A stretch of DNA of 64,000 nucleotides from Planctomycetota bacterium (GTDB taxonomy: Bacteria; Planctomycetota; Phycisphaerae; UBA1845; UTPLA1). The stretch spans positions 137,130 through 201,129 of the forward strand of contig QEVG01000003.1 of the NCBI GenBank assembly GCA_003576905.1. Direction: 5' to 3'. A model generated the notes under the pieces. It made no database searches and was not told the DNA's origin. It saw only the letters and a program-made list of their open reading frames with translations. Both the position numbers and the translations under genes were made by a program. Shown here piece after piece: positions 52,227 to 60,437 of this stretch (positions are counted from its first letter, which is position 1; each line of letters opens with the position of its first letter).

Positions 52227-54098
52227 TCACCCTTGGTCCAGGTAGAATCGCTGCCAGAGTGCCAGGTTGAGCAGCTTGTAGAGCAGAAAACCGTTGTTGC
52301 GGCGGCCCTCGATGTGCTCGTTTATGCATGCCTCCAGCGCTGCACGATCAAACAGCCCGCGCGAAAGCGTCGCGGAGTCGAGCAGAACGCCGCGCATGTA
52401 TCCCGCCAGCGGCTTCTTCAGCCAGTACTCAAACGGCACACCAAAACCCGTCTTCGGCCCGTCGAGCACCTCGTCCGGCACGACTCCGCGCAACGCCCGC
52501 CGCAGGATGAACTTCTTCTTCCTGTTCCGCACCTTGTACGACGACGGAAGTCCCATCGCGTACTCCGTCAGCTCGGTGTCGAGAAACGGCACGCGAATCT
52601 CGATGCTGCACGCCATCGTTGACTTGTCCACCTTCTCCAGAAACTGGTCGGGCAGCAGGATCTGACTGTCCACGTACAGCATGCGCTGGACCGGGTCGAG
52701 GTGCTTGAACCGCTCGTACTGCGCGCGATAGGCCGCGAAGGGATCGGTCTTCAGGAGGCGCGCTTTCGCGTCCGCCGTAAGGACGCGCGTCGGAGGGCTG
52801 GAGAAGAACTCCTGCGTCATTAAGAGGGCCATGCGCATCGCCGGATCGCTCTGACTGATCGCCTGGAAAAAACGCATCCCGCGATAGTAACCCGGCCGTC
52901 GCGGCAGGAGCGGCGACATCATCGGCGCGACAATCGCCACGATGCGCCAGAACCGCTCGTGCGCCAAAACGTTGTATCGCCGGTACCCCGCAAAGATCTC
53001 GTCGCCCCCGTCTCCCTGTAGAACAACCTTGATCGCACCGCGAAGCTGGTCGCACAGCAGGTACAATGGAATGTTCGCCGCGTCCGCGAACGGCTCGTCG
53101 TGCGCCCGCACAAGCCGCTCGATCACGTCCGGCATGTTCCCGCCTGCTATCTGAAGTTCCTCGTGGTCCGTCCCGAAATGCTCCGCAATGCGCCGCGCCT
53201 TGGGTAGCTCGTTCACGCCGTGCTCGAAGTCAAACCCCACCGAGTATGTCTTGAGCCGACCCTGGTAATGCCGCGAAGCGAATGCCGTAATCGCTGACGA
53301 GTCGATGCCCCCGCTCAGGAAGACGCCGACCGGTACGTCGGCGATGAGATGACGCCGAACAGAGTCCTCCAGCCGGGTCCGCACCTTCTCGGTCGCCGAA
53401 TCGAGATCGTCGTCTACGGAAGCAACGTCCTCGACGCGCCAGTACGCCTGCGTTCGCAGCCCGGCGGCATCCACCGTCAGATAGTGACCGGGCAGCAATT
53501 CCACGATGCCCTCGAACAGCGTCCGATGGCGCAGCGGATTGCCGTAATAAAGATACTCGTGCAGCGCGTCCCAGCACATCCGCTTCTCGACGCGGCCGGA
53601 TGCCAACACTGCCTTCATCTCAGAGCCAAACACGATTCCGCGCGAAAGCCGATGGTAATAAAGCGGCTTTATCCCAAATCGATCGCGCGCCAGGAGGAGC
53701 GTCTGAGTCTTCGCGTCCCAGATCGCCGCTGCGAACATGCCGTTGAACAAGCGAAGCGCGTGGGTGCCCCACCGCGCGTACGCGTGCAACACGACCTCCG
53801 TGTCCGACGTACCGCGAAAGTGCACGCCCTCCGCCTCCAGCCGCGCCTTGAGCTCCGGGAAGTTGTAGACCTCGCCATTAAAGACGATCGACACGCTCCC
53901 GTCGGGCGTCCGCATTGGCTGATGCCCGGTCGACGAAAGGTCGATGATGCTCAGCCGGGCGTGCCCCAGGGCCGCGGCGCCGAGCATCGCCACGTCATGA
54001 TCGTCCGGCCCGCGGTGCGCCAGGCTGGCCGTCATGCCGCGCACCGTCTCCGCCGCCGGGTTCGATTCAAAATCAACGATGCCGCAGATGCCGCACAT
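52227..54098 (-). CDS. asnB: Glutamine-dependent asparagine-synthase-like amidotransferase (first of two)
   Basis: A 623-residue enzyme with an N-terminal class II glutaminase domain (nucleophile Cys2 in MCGICG, RLSIIDLS, GEVYN, ARDRFG) and a C-terminal synthetase domain with the PP-loop SGGIDSS (about 262-268), DEPFAD and GDGGDEIFAGY. Hydrolyses glutamine and transfers ammonia to an acyl-adenylate. In polysaccharide loci related proteins amidate uronic acids, so that is the favoured role here over asparagine supply. The start shares one base with the previous stop (TGATG). A paralogue lies 2.7 kb upstream. Confidence 0.93.
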   Translation of the reverse strand: MCGICGIVDFESNPAAETVRGMTASLAHRGPDDHDVAMLGAAALGHARLSIIDLSSTGHQPMRTPDGSVSIVFNGEVYNFPELKARLEAEGVHFRGTSDTEVVLHAYARWGTHALRLFNGMFAAAIWDAKTQTLLLARDRFGIKPLYYHRLSRGIVFGSEMKAVLASGRVEKRMCWDALHEYLYYGNPLRHRTLFEGIVELLPGHYLTVDAAGLRTQAYWRVEDVASVDDDLDSATEKVRTRLEDSVRRHLIADVPVGVFLSGGIDSSAITAFASRHYQGRLKTYSVGFDFEHGVNELPKARRIAEHFGTDHEELQIAGGNMPDVIERLVRAHDEPFADAANIPLYLLCDQLRGAIKVVLQGDGGDEIFAGYRRYNVLAHERFWRIVAIVAPMMSPLLPRRPGYYRGMRFFQAISQSDPAMRMALLMTQEFFSSPPTRVLTADAKARLLKTDPFAAYRAQYERFKHLDPVQRMLYVDSQILLPDQFLEKVDKSTMACSIEIRVPFLDTELTEYAMGLPSSYKVRNRKKKFILRRALRGVVPDEVLDGPKTGFGVPFEYWLKKPLAGYMRGVLLDSATLSRGLFDRAALEACINEHIEGRRNNGFLLYKLLNLALWQRFYLDQG

Positions 54099-55237
54099 CA
54101 GCTCGCCGCCGCCTCTCGCCGCCCGCCGCCGCTGGCCGCCAGGTAGCACTTCTCGTAGATTCCGTAGAGATTCCGGCCCATCGCCTCCATGGTGTACCGG
54201 GCCTCGACGGTCCGCCGCCCCTCCTGGCCCAGGTCCAGTCGCAGCCGTGCGTCCTCCAGCAGTCGAACGAGATGCGCCGCCAGCCCCGATGCGTCGCCCA
54301 TCGGGGCCACAAGACCGTTTCGCTCGTGAATCACCAGCTCCTCCACACCCGCATAGGCCGTCGACACCACCGGCAGCCGGGCACACATCGCCTCCAGCAG
54401 GCTGTTGGCGACGCCCTCGTAATGAGATGTCAGGCACATGACATCCGTCGCCGCCAGGATGTCCGGAATATCCGATCGGCTCCCCAGGAAGACCACCTGC
54501 CCGCGAATGCCCAGCCGCTCGGCCTGCGCTTCGAGCTGCGCCTGCTCTTCGCCGTCCCCGTCGCCGACCACCAGGAACCGCGCCGCCGGAACGGACTTGG
54601 CCACCCGTGCCGCCGTCTCAATAAACAGCGGATGATTCTTCTGCGGCCGCAGCCGGCCCACGATCGACACCGTTGGCGCATCCGCCGGCAGTCCCAGGCG
54701 CTGGCGGGCCTCGGCGGGGGAAAACCGGGAAACGAAGGCGTCGGGGTCGATCCCGTTGTACACGACATGAATACGATCCCGGCGGACTCCGAGGTCACGC
54801 ACCATCGAATCGACCGTCGCCTTGGAGTTGACGATCCAGCCGGTGACCCAGCGATCCACGCACCTGTGCGCCATTCGGACCAGGCCGCGATCCTTGTATT
54901 CCGCCCGCATCCCCGCAAAGACCACGGGAATCCCTCCCAATGGACCCGCCATTCCGGCGTAAATGCCCGGCCCGCTCATCCAGCCGTGAACAACGCCGAA
55001 ACGGCGGTCCCGCAGGTAGTTTCGAAGTTCCCAGACAAACCGGACCTTGCGCCCCTCCTTGGCCAGGCGATGGACACGCTCCTCCGGCAGCAGGGCCGGG
55101 TCATAGCGATGGGTCACCTGGTTGTAGTAGATAAGTTCGACATCGCGCCCCTGGCGCGCAAGTTCACTGACGGCGTACACCGCCTGGCGTTCCGCGCCCC
55201 CGCGGCTGAGCGAGTCGAGAATGATCGCGATCTTCAT
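54098..55237 (-). CDS. Family 4 glycosyltransferase
   Basis: A 379-residue GT-B enzyme from the ATG at 55237. The N-terminus IILDSLSRGGAERQ has the Gly-Gly-Ala-Glu acceptor motif. In the donor domain are VGRLRPQKNHPLFIETA and SHYEGVANSLLEAM, with an intact E-x7-E pair. Its stop codon overlaps the amidotransferase start, so the two are coupled. It adds one of the repeat-unit sugars; the sugar is unknown. Confidence 0.9.
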   Translation of the reverse strand: MKIAIILDSLSRGGAERQAVYAVSELARQGRDVELIYYNQVTHRYDPALLPEERVHRLAKEGRKVRFVWELRNYLRDRRFGVVHGWMSGPGIYAGMAGPLGGIPVVFAGMRAEYKDRGLVRMAHRCVDRWVTGWIVNSKATVDSMVRDLGVRRDRIHVVYNGIDPDAFVSRFSPAEARQRLGLPADAPTVSIVGRLRPQKNHPLFIETAARVAKSVPAARFLVVGDGDGEEQAQLEAQAERLGIRGQVVFLGSRSDIPDILAATDVMCLTSHYEGVANSLLEAMCARLPVVSTAYAGVEELVIHERNGLVAPMGDASGLAAHLVRLLEDARLRLDLGQEGRRTVEARYTMEAMGRNLYGIYEKCYLAASGGGRREAAAS

Positions 55238-55324
55238 GGAGCGGTTGGATTCGGCCGGTTGCACATCCCGTGCGCCGCTTGGAGCCTGCGGATTGGTGCT
55301 GTATTCATGGCACTATCCGGCCCG

Positions 55325-56722
55325 TCAGCTCATGGCCGCGACGGACTGCGGCGCCGCCGCCGGCCTGTGCCCGTACATCTTTTCCATGTACCAGACATAC
55401 CCGCTGCACGCGCCGAGAAGCGGGCAGATCAGCCGGTGATAAAACAGAACGGCGACCGAACTGAACGCGACGACCACCAGCAAGTATGCCATGATCATGT
55501 TGAGCGTCGCCCGGTCTTTCGGAGGAATATCGAGCTTTCGTAGACGCCGGATCTGCATGAAAAGAACAAAATAGACCCCGTAAAAGAGCGCAAACCCGAT
55601 CAGCCCGGTGGCGGACAAGGACTCCGAAATGGACGAGTGCGTGTACTGCCCCTCGCCGCGATGGTTGGTGCCCAGCCGGTGCATGGCAAAGCCGTTGAGC
55701 CCCAGTCCGAAGATCGGGTTCTTCGCGACGACCTCCAGCGATCGGAAAAAGTAAATCAGCCGCGGCTCCTTCTCTACCGCTCCGCGATCGGTCATCATCT
55801 CCCGCACGCGGAAAAAGAACGGCAGCTTCGCAATGAAATACGCCGCTCCGGCCATGAGCATGATCGCGATGAAGAACACCGCGACCTTCCGCGCCATGCT
55901 GTTCGTCCCCAGTTGACGCAGGTGATAGTAATAGAGTGCAACAGTCCCTACCGCGATCCCGAGCATCGCCGTGCGCGAGCCCGACGCCGCGACCAGGTAC
56001 ATCCCGCCGGCGCACGCCAGCACGCCGCATCCCTTGACCAGCACAGATCGATAACCGAGAAGGCAGAATACGCCAGAGATCACCACAGTGACGCCGTAAA
56101 TCCCAAGGTCGTTCGCGTTCCCCAGCAGCGTGGCCGAGGCGCGATCCTTCGCCCATGAATCACCCGCGTCGCCGCGGTAGGTCGCGCTGCGCTTGATCTC
56201 ATCGGCCCCCAGGGCGATGACCACCACGCTGGTCAGCGCCACCATGAAAAAACAGATCAGAAGGTCACGACGCGTTCGGATGCACTGCGACATGACCCAC
56301 GTGATCAGCACGACCTTCGCCGTCGTCGTCAACGTGAGCGTGAATCGTTCCGCGTGAATCGTGACGATGTAGCCGGTAAGGCTCCACACCAGAAACCCAA
56401 CGTACAGGGTGATCGGCTTGGTCCACGTGATCCCCTGGCCGTAAATAATGAGTCCGATCGTGAGCCAGGCGAAGGCCACGCCGATCGCCACCGCCTGCGC
56501 CACCCAGGCCACCGACTCTGACGCCGTGCTGAAAAAGCACACGCTCGCCAGGTACAGCGACGCAATGAAGCCCAGAAGCCGGGGCATCACCGGCTCGCGC
56601 GCCAAGGCCGGCCCCTCCGCCGCGGTGTACAGGGCCGGCTCCGGCATCGCCGCCGGCGCGTAGTAATACGGTGCGCCGCCGCGCTGTGTAATGGCCGCTG
56701 GGTTTCCCGGGGTCCTTGTCAC
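55325..56722 (-). CDS. O-antigen ligase/polymerase (Wzy/WaaL-like) membrane protein
   Basis: A 465-residue protein with about twelve membrane helices. The block VAASGSRTAMLGIAVGTVALYYYH, followed by a large external loop with GLGLNGFAMHRL and YTHSSISESLSATGLIG, fits the Wzy_C/O-antigen ligase family. It would polymerise or transfer lipid-linked repeat units on the periplasmic face. The GTG at 56722 is a poor start; the ATG at 56647 or the next Met may be correct because the first ~45 residues are Pro/Ala-rich. Confidence 0.85.
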   Translation of the reverse strand: MTRTPGNPAAITQRGGAPYYYAPAAMPEPALYTAAEGPALAREPVMPRLLGFIASLYLASVCFFSTASESVAWVAQAVAIGVAFAWLTIGLIIYGQGITWTKPITLYVGFLVWSLTGYIVTIHAERFTLTLTTTAKVVLITWVMSQCIRTRRDLLICFFMVALTSVVVIALGADEIKRSATYRGDAGDSWAKDRASATLLGNANDLGIYGVTVVISGVFCLLGYRSVLVKGCGVLACAGGMYLVAASGSRTAMLGIAVGTVALYYYHLRQLGTNSMARKVAVFFIAIMLMAGAAYFIAKLPFFFRVREMMTDRGAVEKEPRLIYFFRSLEVVAKNPIFGLGLNGFAMHRLGTNHRGEGQYTHSSISESLSATGLIGFALFYGVYFVLFMQIRRLRKLDIPPKDRATLNMIMAYLLVVVAFSSVAVLFYHRLICPLLGACSGYVWYMEKMYGHRPAAAPQSVAAMS

Positions 56723-56765
56723 TCGTTGGCCGCCATTTCAGTTCGGGGCGCCTCACACTGCCGCG

Positions 56766-58712
56766 TTACGGCGCCGCGCCGCTGGGCGTCGCCCTCAAGC
56801 CCGAGGCCGGCGGACTTACCCGCGCCCCCCGAACACTCGTGATCCGTCGGTCCCATTGTACCAGTTGAATGCATGACCAGATCAATCCCGACAGGTTGCG
56901 TCGCCCGCTGCAATGGTCGTCCAGGATGCGCCGCAGTTCGCCCTTGTCCAGCCATTCACCGATGTGCGACCGGCTTCCGGTCAGTTCATCATAGGCCCAG
57001 TCCCGCAGACTTGTCCGAAACCATCGCACGAGCGGAATCCCGAATCCCCGCTTGGGCCGCCGCCACAACGCCTCCGGCAGGTGGCGACTCAACAATCTCT
57101 TCAGCAGGTGTTTCTGATCGCCGCCCGCCGTCTTGAACCGTGTCGGAATCGACGCCGCAAGCTGAACCACTTCGTGGTCCAGGATCGGCACCCGCGCCTC
57201 TAGCGCCACCGCCATGCTGGCGCGATCCACCTTGGTCAGGATGTCGTCCACCAGGTACCCGTGCAGGTCCATCGCGCCGGAAAGCAGGACCCGATCCCGC
57301 CCCGGCAGGCGTCCGCAGACCTCGCGGCCGATCTCGAGCAGCCGGTCCCGGGGGCTTGTCGCGGCCAGAAGGCGCTCATACTGCCCCACCGGCCAGAACT
57401 TGGTCCGCATGTAGTACATCGGCAGATCATCGAATCCCAGCAAGTCACCCAGCCGGTATCCCTCTGAACCGAGCCTTTTCAGCACGAATCCGCCCGCCCG
57501 CCGCGCGAACCGGGGCACCTTTGCAAGACTGTCATACAGACGCATCGCCCTGCTGTTGTAGTGGTGGTAGCCCCAGAAAAGCTCATCTCCGCCGTCGCCG
57601 GAGAGCGCCACGGTCACGTGACGCCGGGTCATCTCGGAGAGAAGCAGCGTGGGGATGTTCGACTCGTCGGCGAAGGGCTCGTCGTAAAACTGCCCCACCC
57701 GGCGCGCCGCCTCCAGCACGTTCGCCTCGTTGATGTATTCCTCGTGATGCTCGGTGCCAAGATGCTCCGCGATGCGCCGCGCCGCGGGCGCCTCGTCCCA
57801 TTCCGGCTCGGAGAATCCGATCGTAAAGGTCCGCAGCGCCCCGGTGTGAACCTTTCGCATCAGCGCCACCACGAGCGACGAGTCGATGCCCCCCGATAGA
57901 AACGCCCCCAGCGGCACGTCGCTGATGAGCCGCAGCTTGACGGCGCGCGTCAGCTCCTCTTCCACCGCGTCGATGATTTCGCCCTCGTCGCGAAACGCAC
58001 GGGGGCGCGCATAGAAATCAATCGGGTCCCAGTATCGTCGAACCAAAGGCTCGCGCCGCCTCAGGTCGAACTCCAGCGAATGTCCCTGCGTCAGCTTGCG
58101 AACCCGCGTAAAGATCGACATCGGCCCCGGCACGTACGCCTGGCGCAGGTAGTTCCAGAGCGCGTCCGTACAGACGTTCAGATCCAGGCCCGGCAGTGCC
58201 GCAAGTGCCGTCACTTCCGACCCAAACGCGAACCGCGCGCCGTCCCAGTAATAGTAGAATGGCTTGATGCCCAGCCGGTCGCGAAACAGGATGATCCGCT
58301 GCCGGTTCGGATCGAACATCGCGATCGCGAACATCCCCCGAAACTTTTCGACGCACGCGTCCTGCCACTCGTCGTATGCCGCGAGGATGACTTCGGTGTC
58401 GCACTCGCTCGTAAACCGATACCCCAGCGCCGCCAGCCGTTCGCGAATCTCGCGAAAATTGTAAATCTCGCCGTTGAAGACGATGCACACGCCCGAGCGC
58501 GGGCTGAACATCGGCTGGTGTCCCGCCTCCGAGAGGTCCAGAATGCTCAGCCGCGTCTGGCCCATCGAAATCGCGACCCCCTCCGGCGTCGTCGAGTGCC
58601 ACGCGCCGCGGTCGTCCGGCCCGCGGTGGTCGAGCAGACCCAGTGCGCGGTCAAATTCCGGTGGCGACACCGCCTCACCGCTGACGCTGATGCATCCCAG
58701 GATTCCGCACAT
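56766..58712 (-). CDS. asnB: Glutamine-dependent asparagine-synthase-like amidotransferase (second of two)
   Basis: A 648-residue paralogue of the enzyme at 52227-54098. Cys2 in MCGILG, LSILDLS, GEIYNF, DRLGIKPFYYY and the PP-loop SGGIDSS (about 273-279) are intact. DEPFADESNIP and GDGGDELFWGY follow. A ~30-residue C-terminal extension rich in Pro, Ala and Gly is absent from the other copy. Two active-looking enzymes in one locus suggest two amide targets or sequential amidation. Confidence 0.93.
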   Translation of the reverse strand: MCGILGCISVSGEAVSPPEFDRALGLLDHRGPDDRGAWHSTTPEGVAISMGQTRLSILDLSEAGHQPMFSPRSGVCIVFNGEIYNFREIRERLAALGYRFTSECDTEVILAAYDEWQDACVEKFRGMFAIAMFDPNRQRIILFRDRLGIKPFYYYWDGARFAFGSEVTALAALPGLDLNVCTDALWNYLRQAYVPGPMSIFTRVRKLTQGHSLEFDLRRREPLVRRYWDPIDFYARPRAFRDEGEIIDAVEEELTRAVKLRLISDVPLGAFLSGGIDSSLVVALMRKVHTGALRTFTIGFSEPEWDEAPAARRIAEHLGTEHHEEYINEANVLEAARRVGQFYDEPFADESNIPTLLLSEMTRRHVTVALSGDGGDELFWGYHHYNSRAMRLYDSLAKVPRFARRAGGFVLKRLGSEGYRLGDLLGFDDLPMYYMRTKFWPVGQYERLLAATSPRDRLLEIGREVCGRLPGRDRVLLSGAMDLHGYLVDDILTKVDRASMAVALEARVPILDHEVVQLAASIPTRFKTAGGDQKHLLKRLLSRHLPEALWRRPKRGFGIPLVRWFRTSLRDWAYDELTGSRSHIGEWLDKGELRRILDDHCSGRRNLSGLIWSCIQLVQWDRRITSVRGARVSPPASGLRATPSGAAP

Positions 58713-58844
58713 CAGTTCACGCTTCGCTCCACGCTGCCGGACGCCTTCGTTCGATCCACTCTGTCGGGCACGACGCTCTTACGACCCGCGCACTCCTCCG
58801 CGTGATGCGCCATGCATCGTACGATCCGTCCCCACGCGAGGTTT

Positions 58845-60395
58845 TCATGCCGTCGGCGTCCGAACCGCCCCCATCTTCCCCCTAACCTTGCCGAGAAACG
58901 ACTTGAACCGCCCGCGCTCCTCCGGTGTAAGGCCGAATTGCAGCACAAGCAGCAGGAATGCGATTTCCCCGACGCAGACCGCGACGATGATCGACCACCA
59001 ATGGCTGTCGCCGATCTGCCAGCTCACCAGCCATGTCATCCCCGCCGCCGCCGCGCCGAGGATCATGGGCAGAATCAGCCCGTCTACAAGCCCGCGAACC
59101 CTGGGAACGCCGGTAACCCTGAAACCATAAAAGAACAGGTACAGGCTCGTGGCCGCCTGCACGGCGTACAGACAGATTGCCGCCCCAAGCAGCGTCGGCG
59201 ACTGTGCGACGCGAATGTACATCCACGCCGCCAACAGGCTCCCCGCCCCGCGCACAAAAACGGTCGGCCCTGTCACCGACAATCGCCCCAGCCCGACAAG
59301 CACGGTCTGGGAGCTTATGGCGATTGACACCGGGACGTTGGCGAGCATGACCGTGTAGAGCAGGCCGCGCAGCTCACGAAACTCCGGCCCCAGCCACAAC
59401 ACGAGAAACGCATCCGCGATTGCCAGCGGCACCAGGCACACCGAAGCCGCGGCCAGTGCCGAGCCTTTCGCCGCAAAAGTAAACAGCTTCGCAATATTCT
59501 CGGAAGATCCCTCGGCATCGAGGTTGCTTACGGTCGGCAAAAGCACATTCGTCATGCTGTTGATCGTCATGAACACCATTGCCCGAAACGTCCACACAGC
59601 GCTGAGACCGCCCGCGTCGGAAAGCCCGAGCTCCTTGCCAACAAGAATTCGAAAGCCCTCCAGCCCAAGGATGTTCCCGCTCGTTACCAGCAGCCCGCCG
59701 GCCGCGAACACCGTCAGCGTCTTGAGAGAGGCCCCGGTCACAAGCCGCGGCGACTCCTTCAGGCTCGGTATCTCCCGGAATAGCGCTCGTCGGCACGCGA
59801 TGTAAGCCCCGATCGTCACCACGGGGTGGGATATGACAAAGAGCGTAATGCTTCCTTCGCCAAGGTTGAAGAAGATCAGAATGATCGCGATCCGCACGAC
59901 CATGCCCACGCTGACGTAGGCGACCGAAAGATCGAACCGTTCCATGGCCTGAAGCGCCGCCCGATAGGCGAAGAATGGCGCACCCGCCACGAGGCTCAGG
60001 CAGACCATGATGCCCGCCAGCCGGCCGTCGCGCCGCAGCGCCTCACTCAGGCCCGGCTCTTCAACATACCAGTCTTTCACATACCACACCACGATCGCGG
60101 CCAGAATCCCAACGACCGTATGGCACGCGACCGCGGAGTTGAACGTCACGCTAACGCGTTTCGGGTCGTCGCTCGCCAGGTCCTGCGGCATGTACCGCTG
60201 CATCGCCCGGTTAACGCACATCGCAAGCGTCTCGGTGATGGAATACGTCGCGAGCAGCATCGCGGCCAGCCCATAGCCGGTCTGGCTGAGGCTGCCGATC
60301 GCCGTCGGGACGATCAGCAGCGACGCGACTCCCGCCACGAGCGTCAGCCCGTAGTTCGAGAGCACATTAATGATGAGCCGGTCCGCCCGACGCAT
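58845..60395 (-). CDS. Polysaccharide flippase (Wzx/MATE-type)
   Basis: A 516-residue protein with about twelve to fourteen membrane helices and a basic N-terminus, typical of lipid-linked repeat-unit exporters. The first helices (IINVLSNYGLTLVAGVASLLIVPTAIG) and an N...P pattern in the second half match the polysaccharide_synt family. It would flip undecaprenyl-linked units to the periplasm, working with the ligase/polymerase above. A 132-bp gap separates it from the amidotransferase gene. Confidence 0.87.
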   Translation of the reverse strand: MRRADRLIINVLSNYGLTLVAGVASLLIVPTAIGSLSQTGYGLAAMLLATYSITETLAMCVNRAMQRYMPQDLASDDPKRVSVTFNSAVACHTVVGILAAIVVWYVKDWYVEEPGLSEALRRDGRLAGIMVCLSLVAGAPFFAYRAALQAMERFDLSVAYVSVGMVVRIAIILIFFNLGEGSITLFVISHPVVTIGAYIACRRALFREIPSLKESPRLVTGASLKTLTVFAAGGLLVTSGNILGLEGFRILVGKELGLSDAGGLSAVWTFRAMVFMTINSMTNVLLPTVSNLDAEGSSENIAKLFTFAAKGSALAAASVCLVPLAIADAFLVLWLGPEFRELRGLLYTVMLANVPVSIAISSQTVLVGLGRLSVTGPTVFVRGAGSLLAAWMYIRVAQSPTLLGAAICLYAVQAATSLYLFFYGFRVTGVPRVRGLVDGLILPMILGAAAAGMTWLVSWQIGDSHWWSIIVAVCVGEIAFLLLVLQFGLTPEERGRFKSFLGKVRGKMGAVRTPTA

Positions 60396-60437
60396 TTCAA
60401 TCCTGCTGGGTACTCATGGTTTTCGCACGGCCATTGG

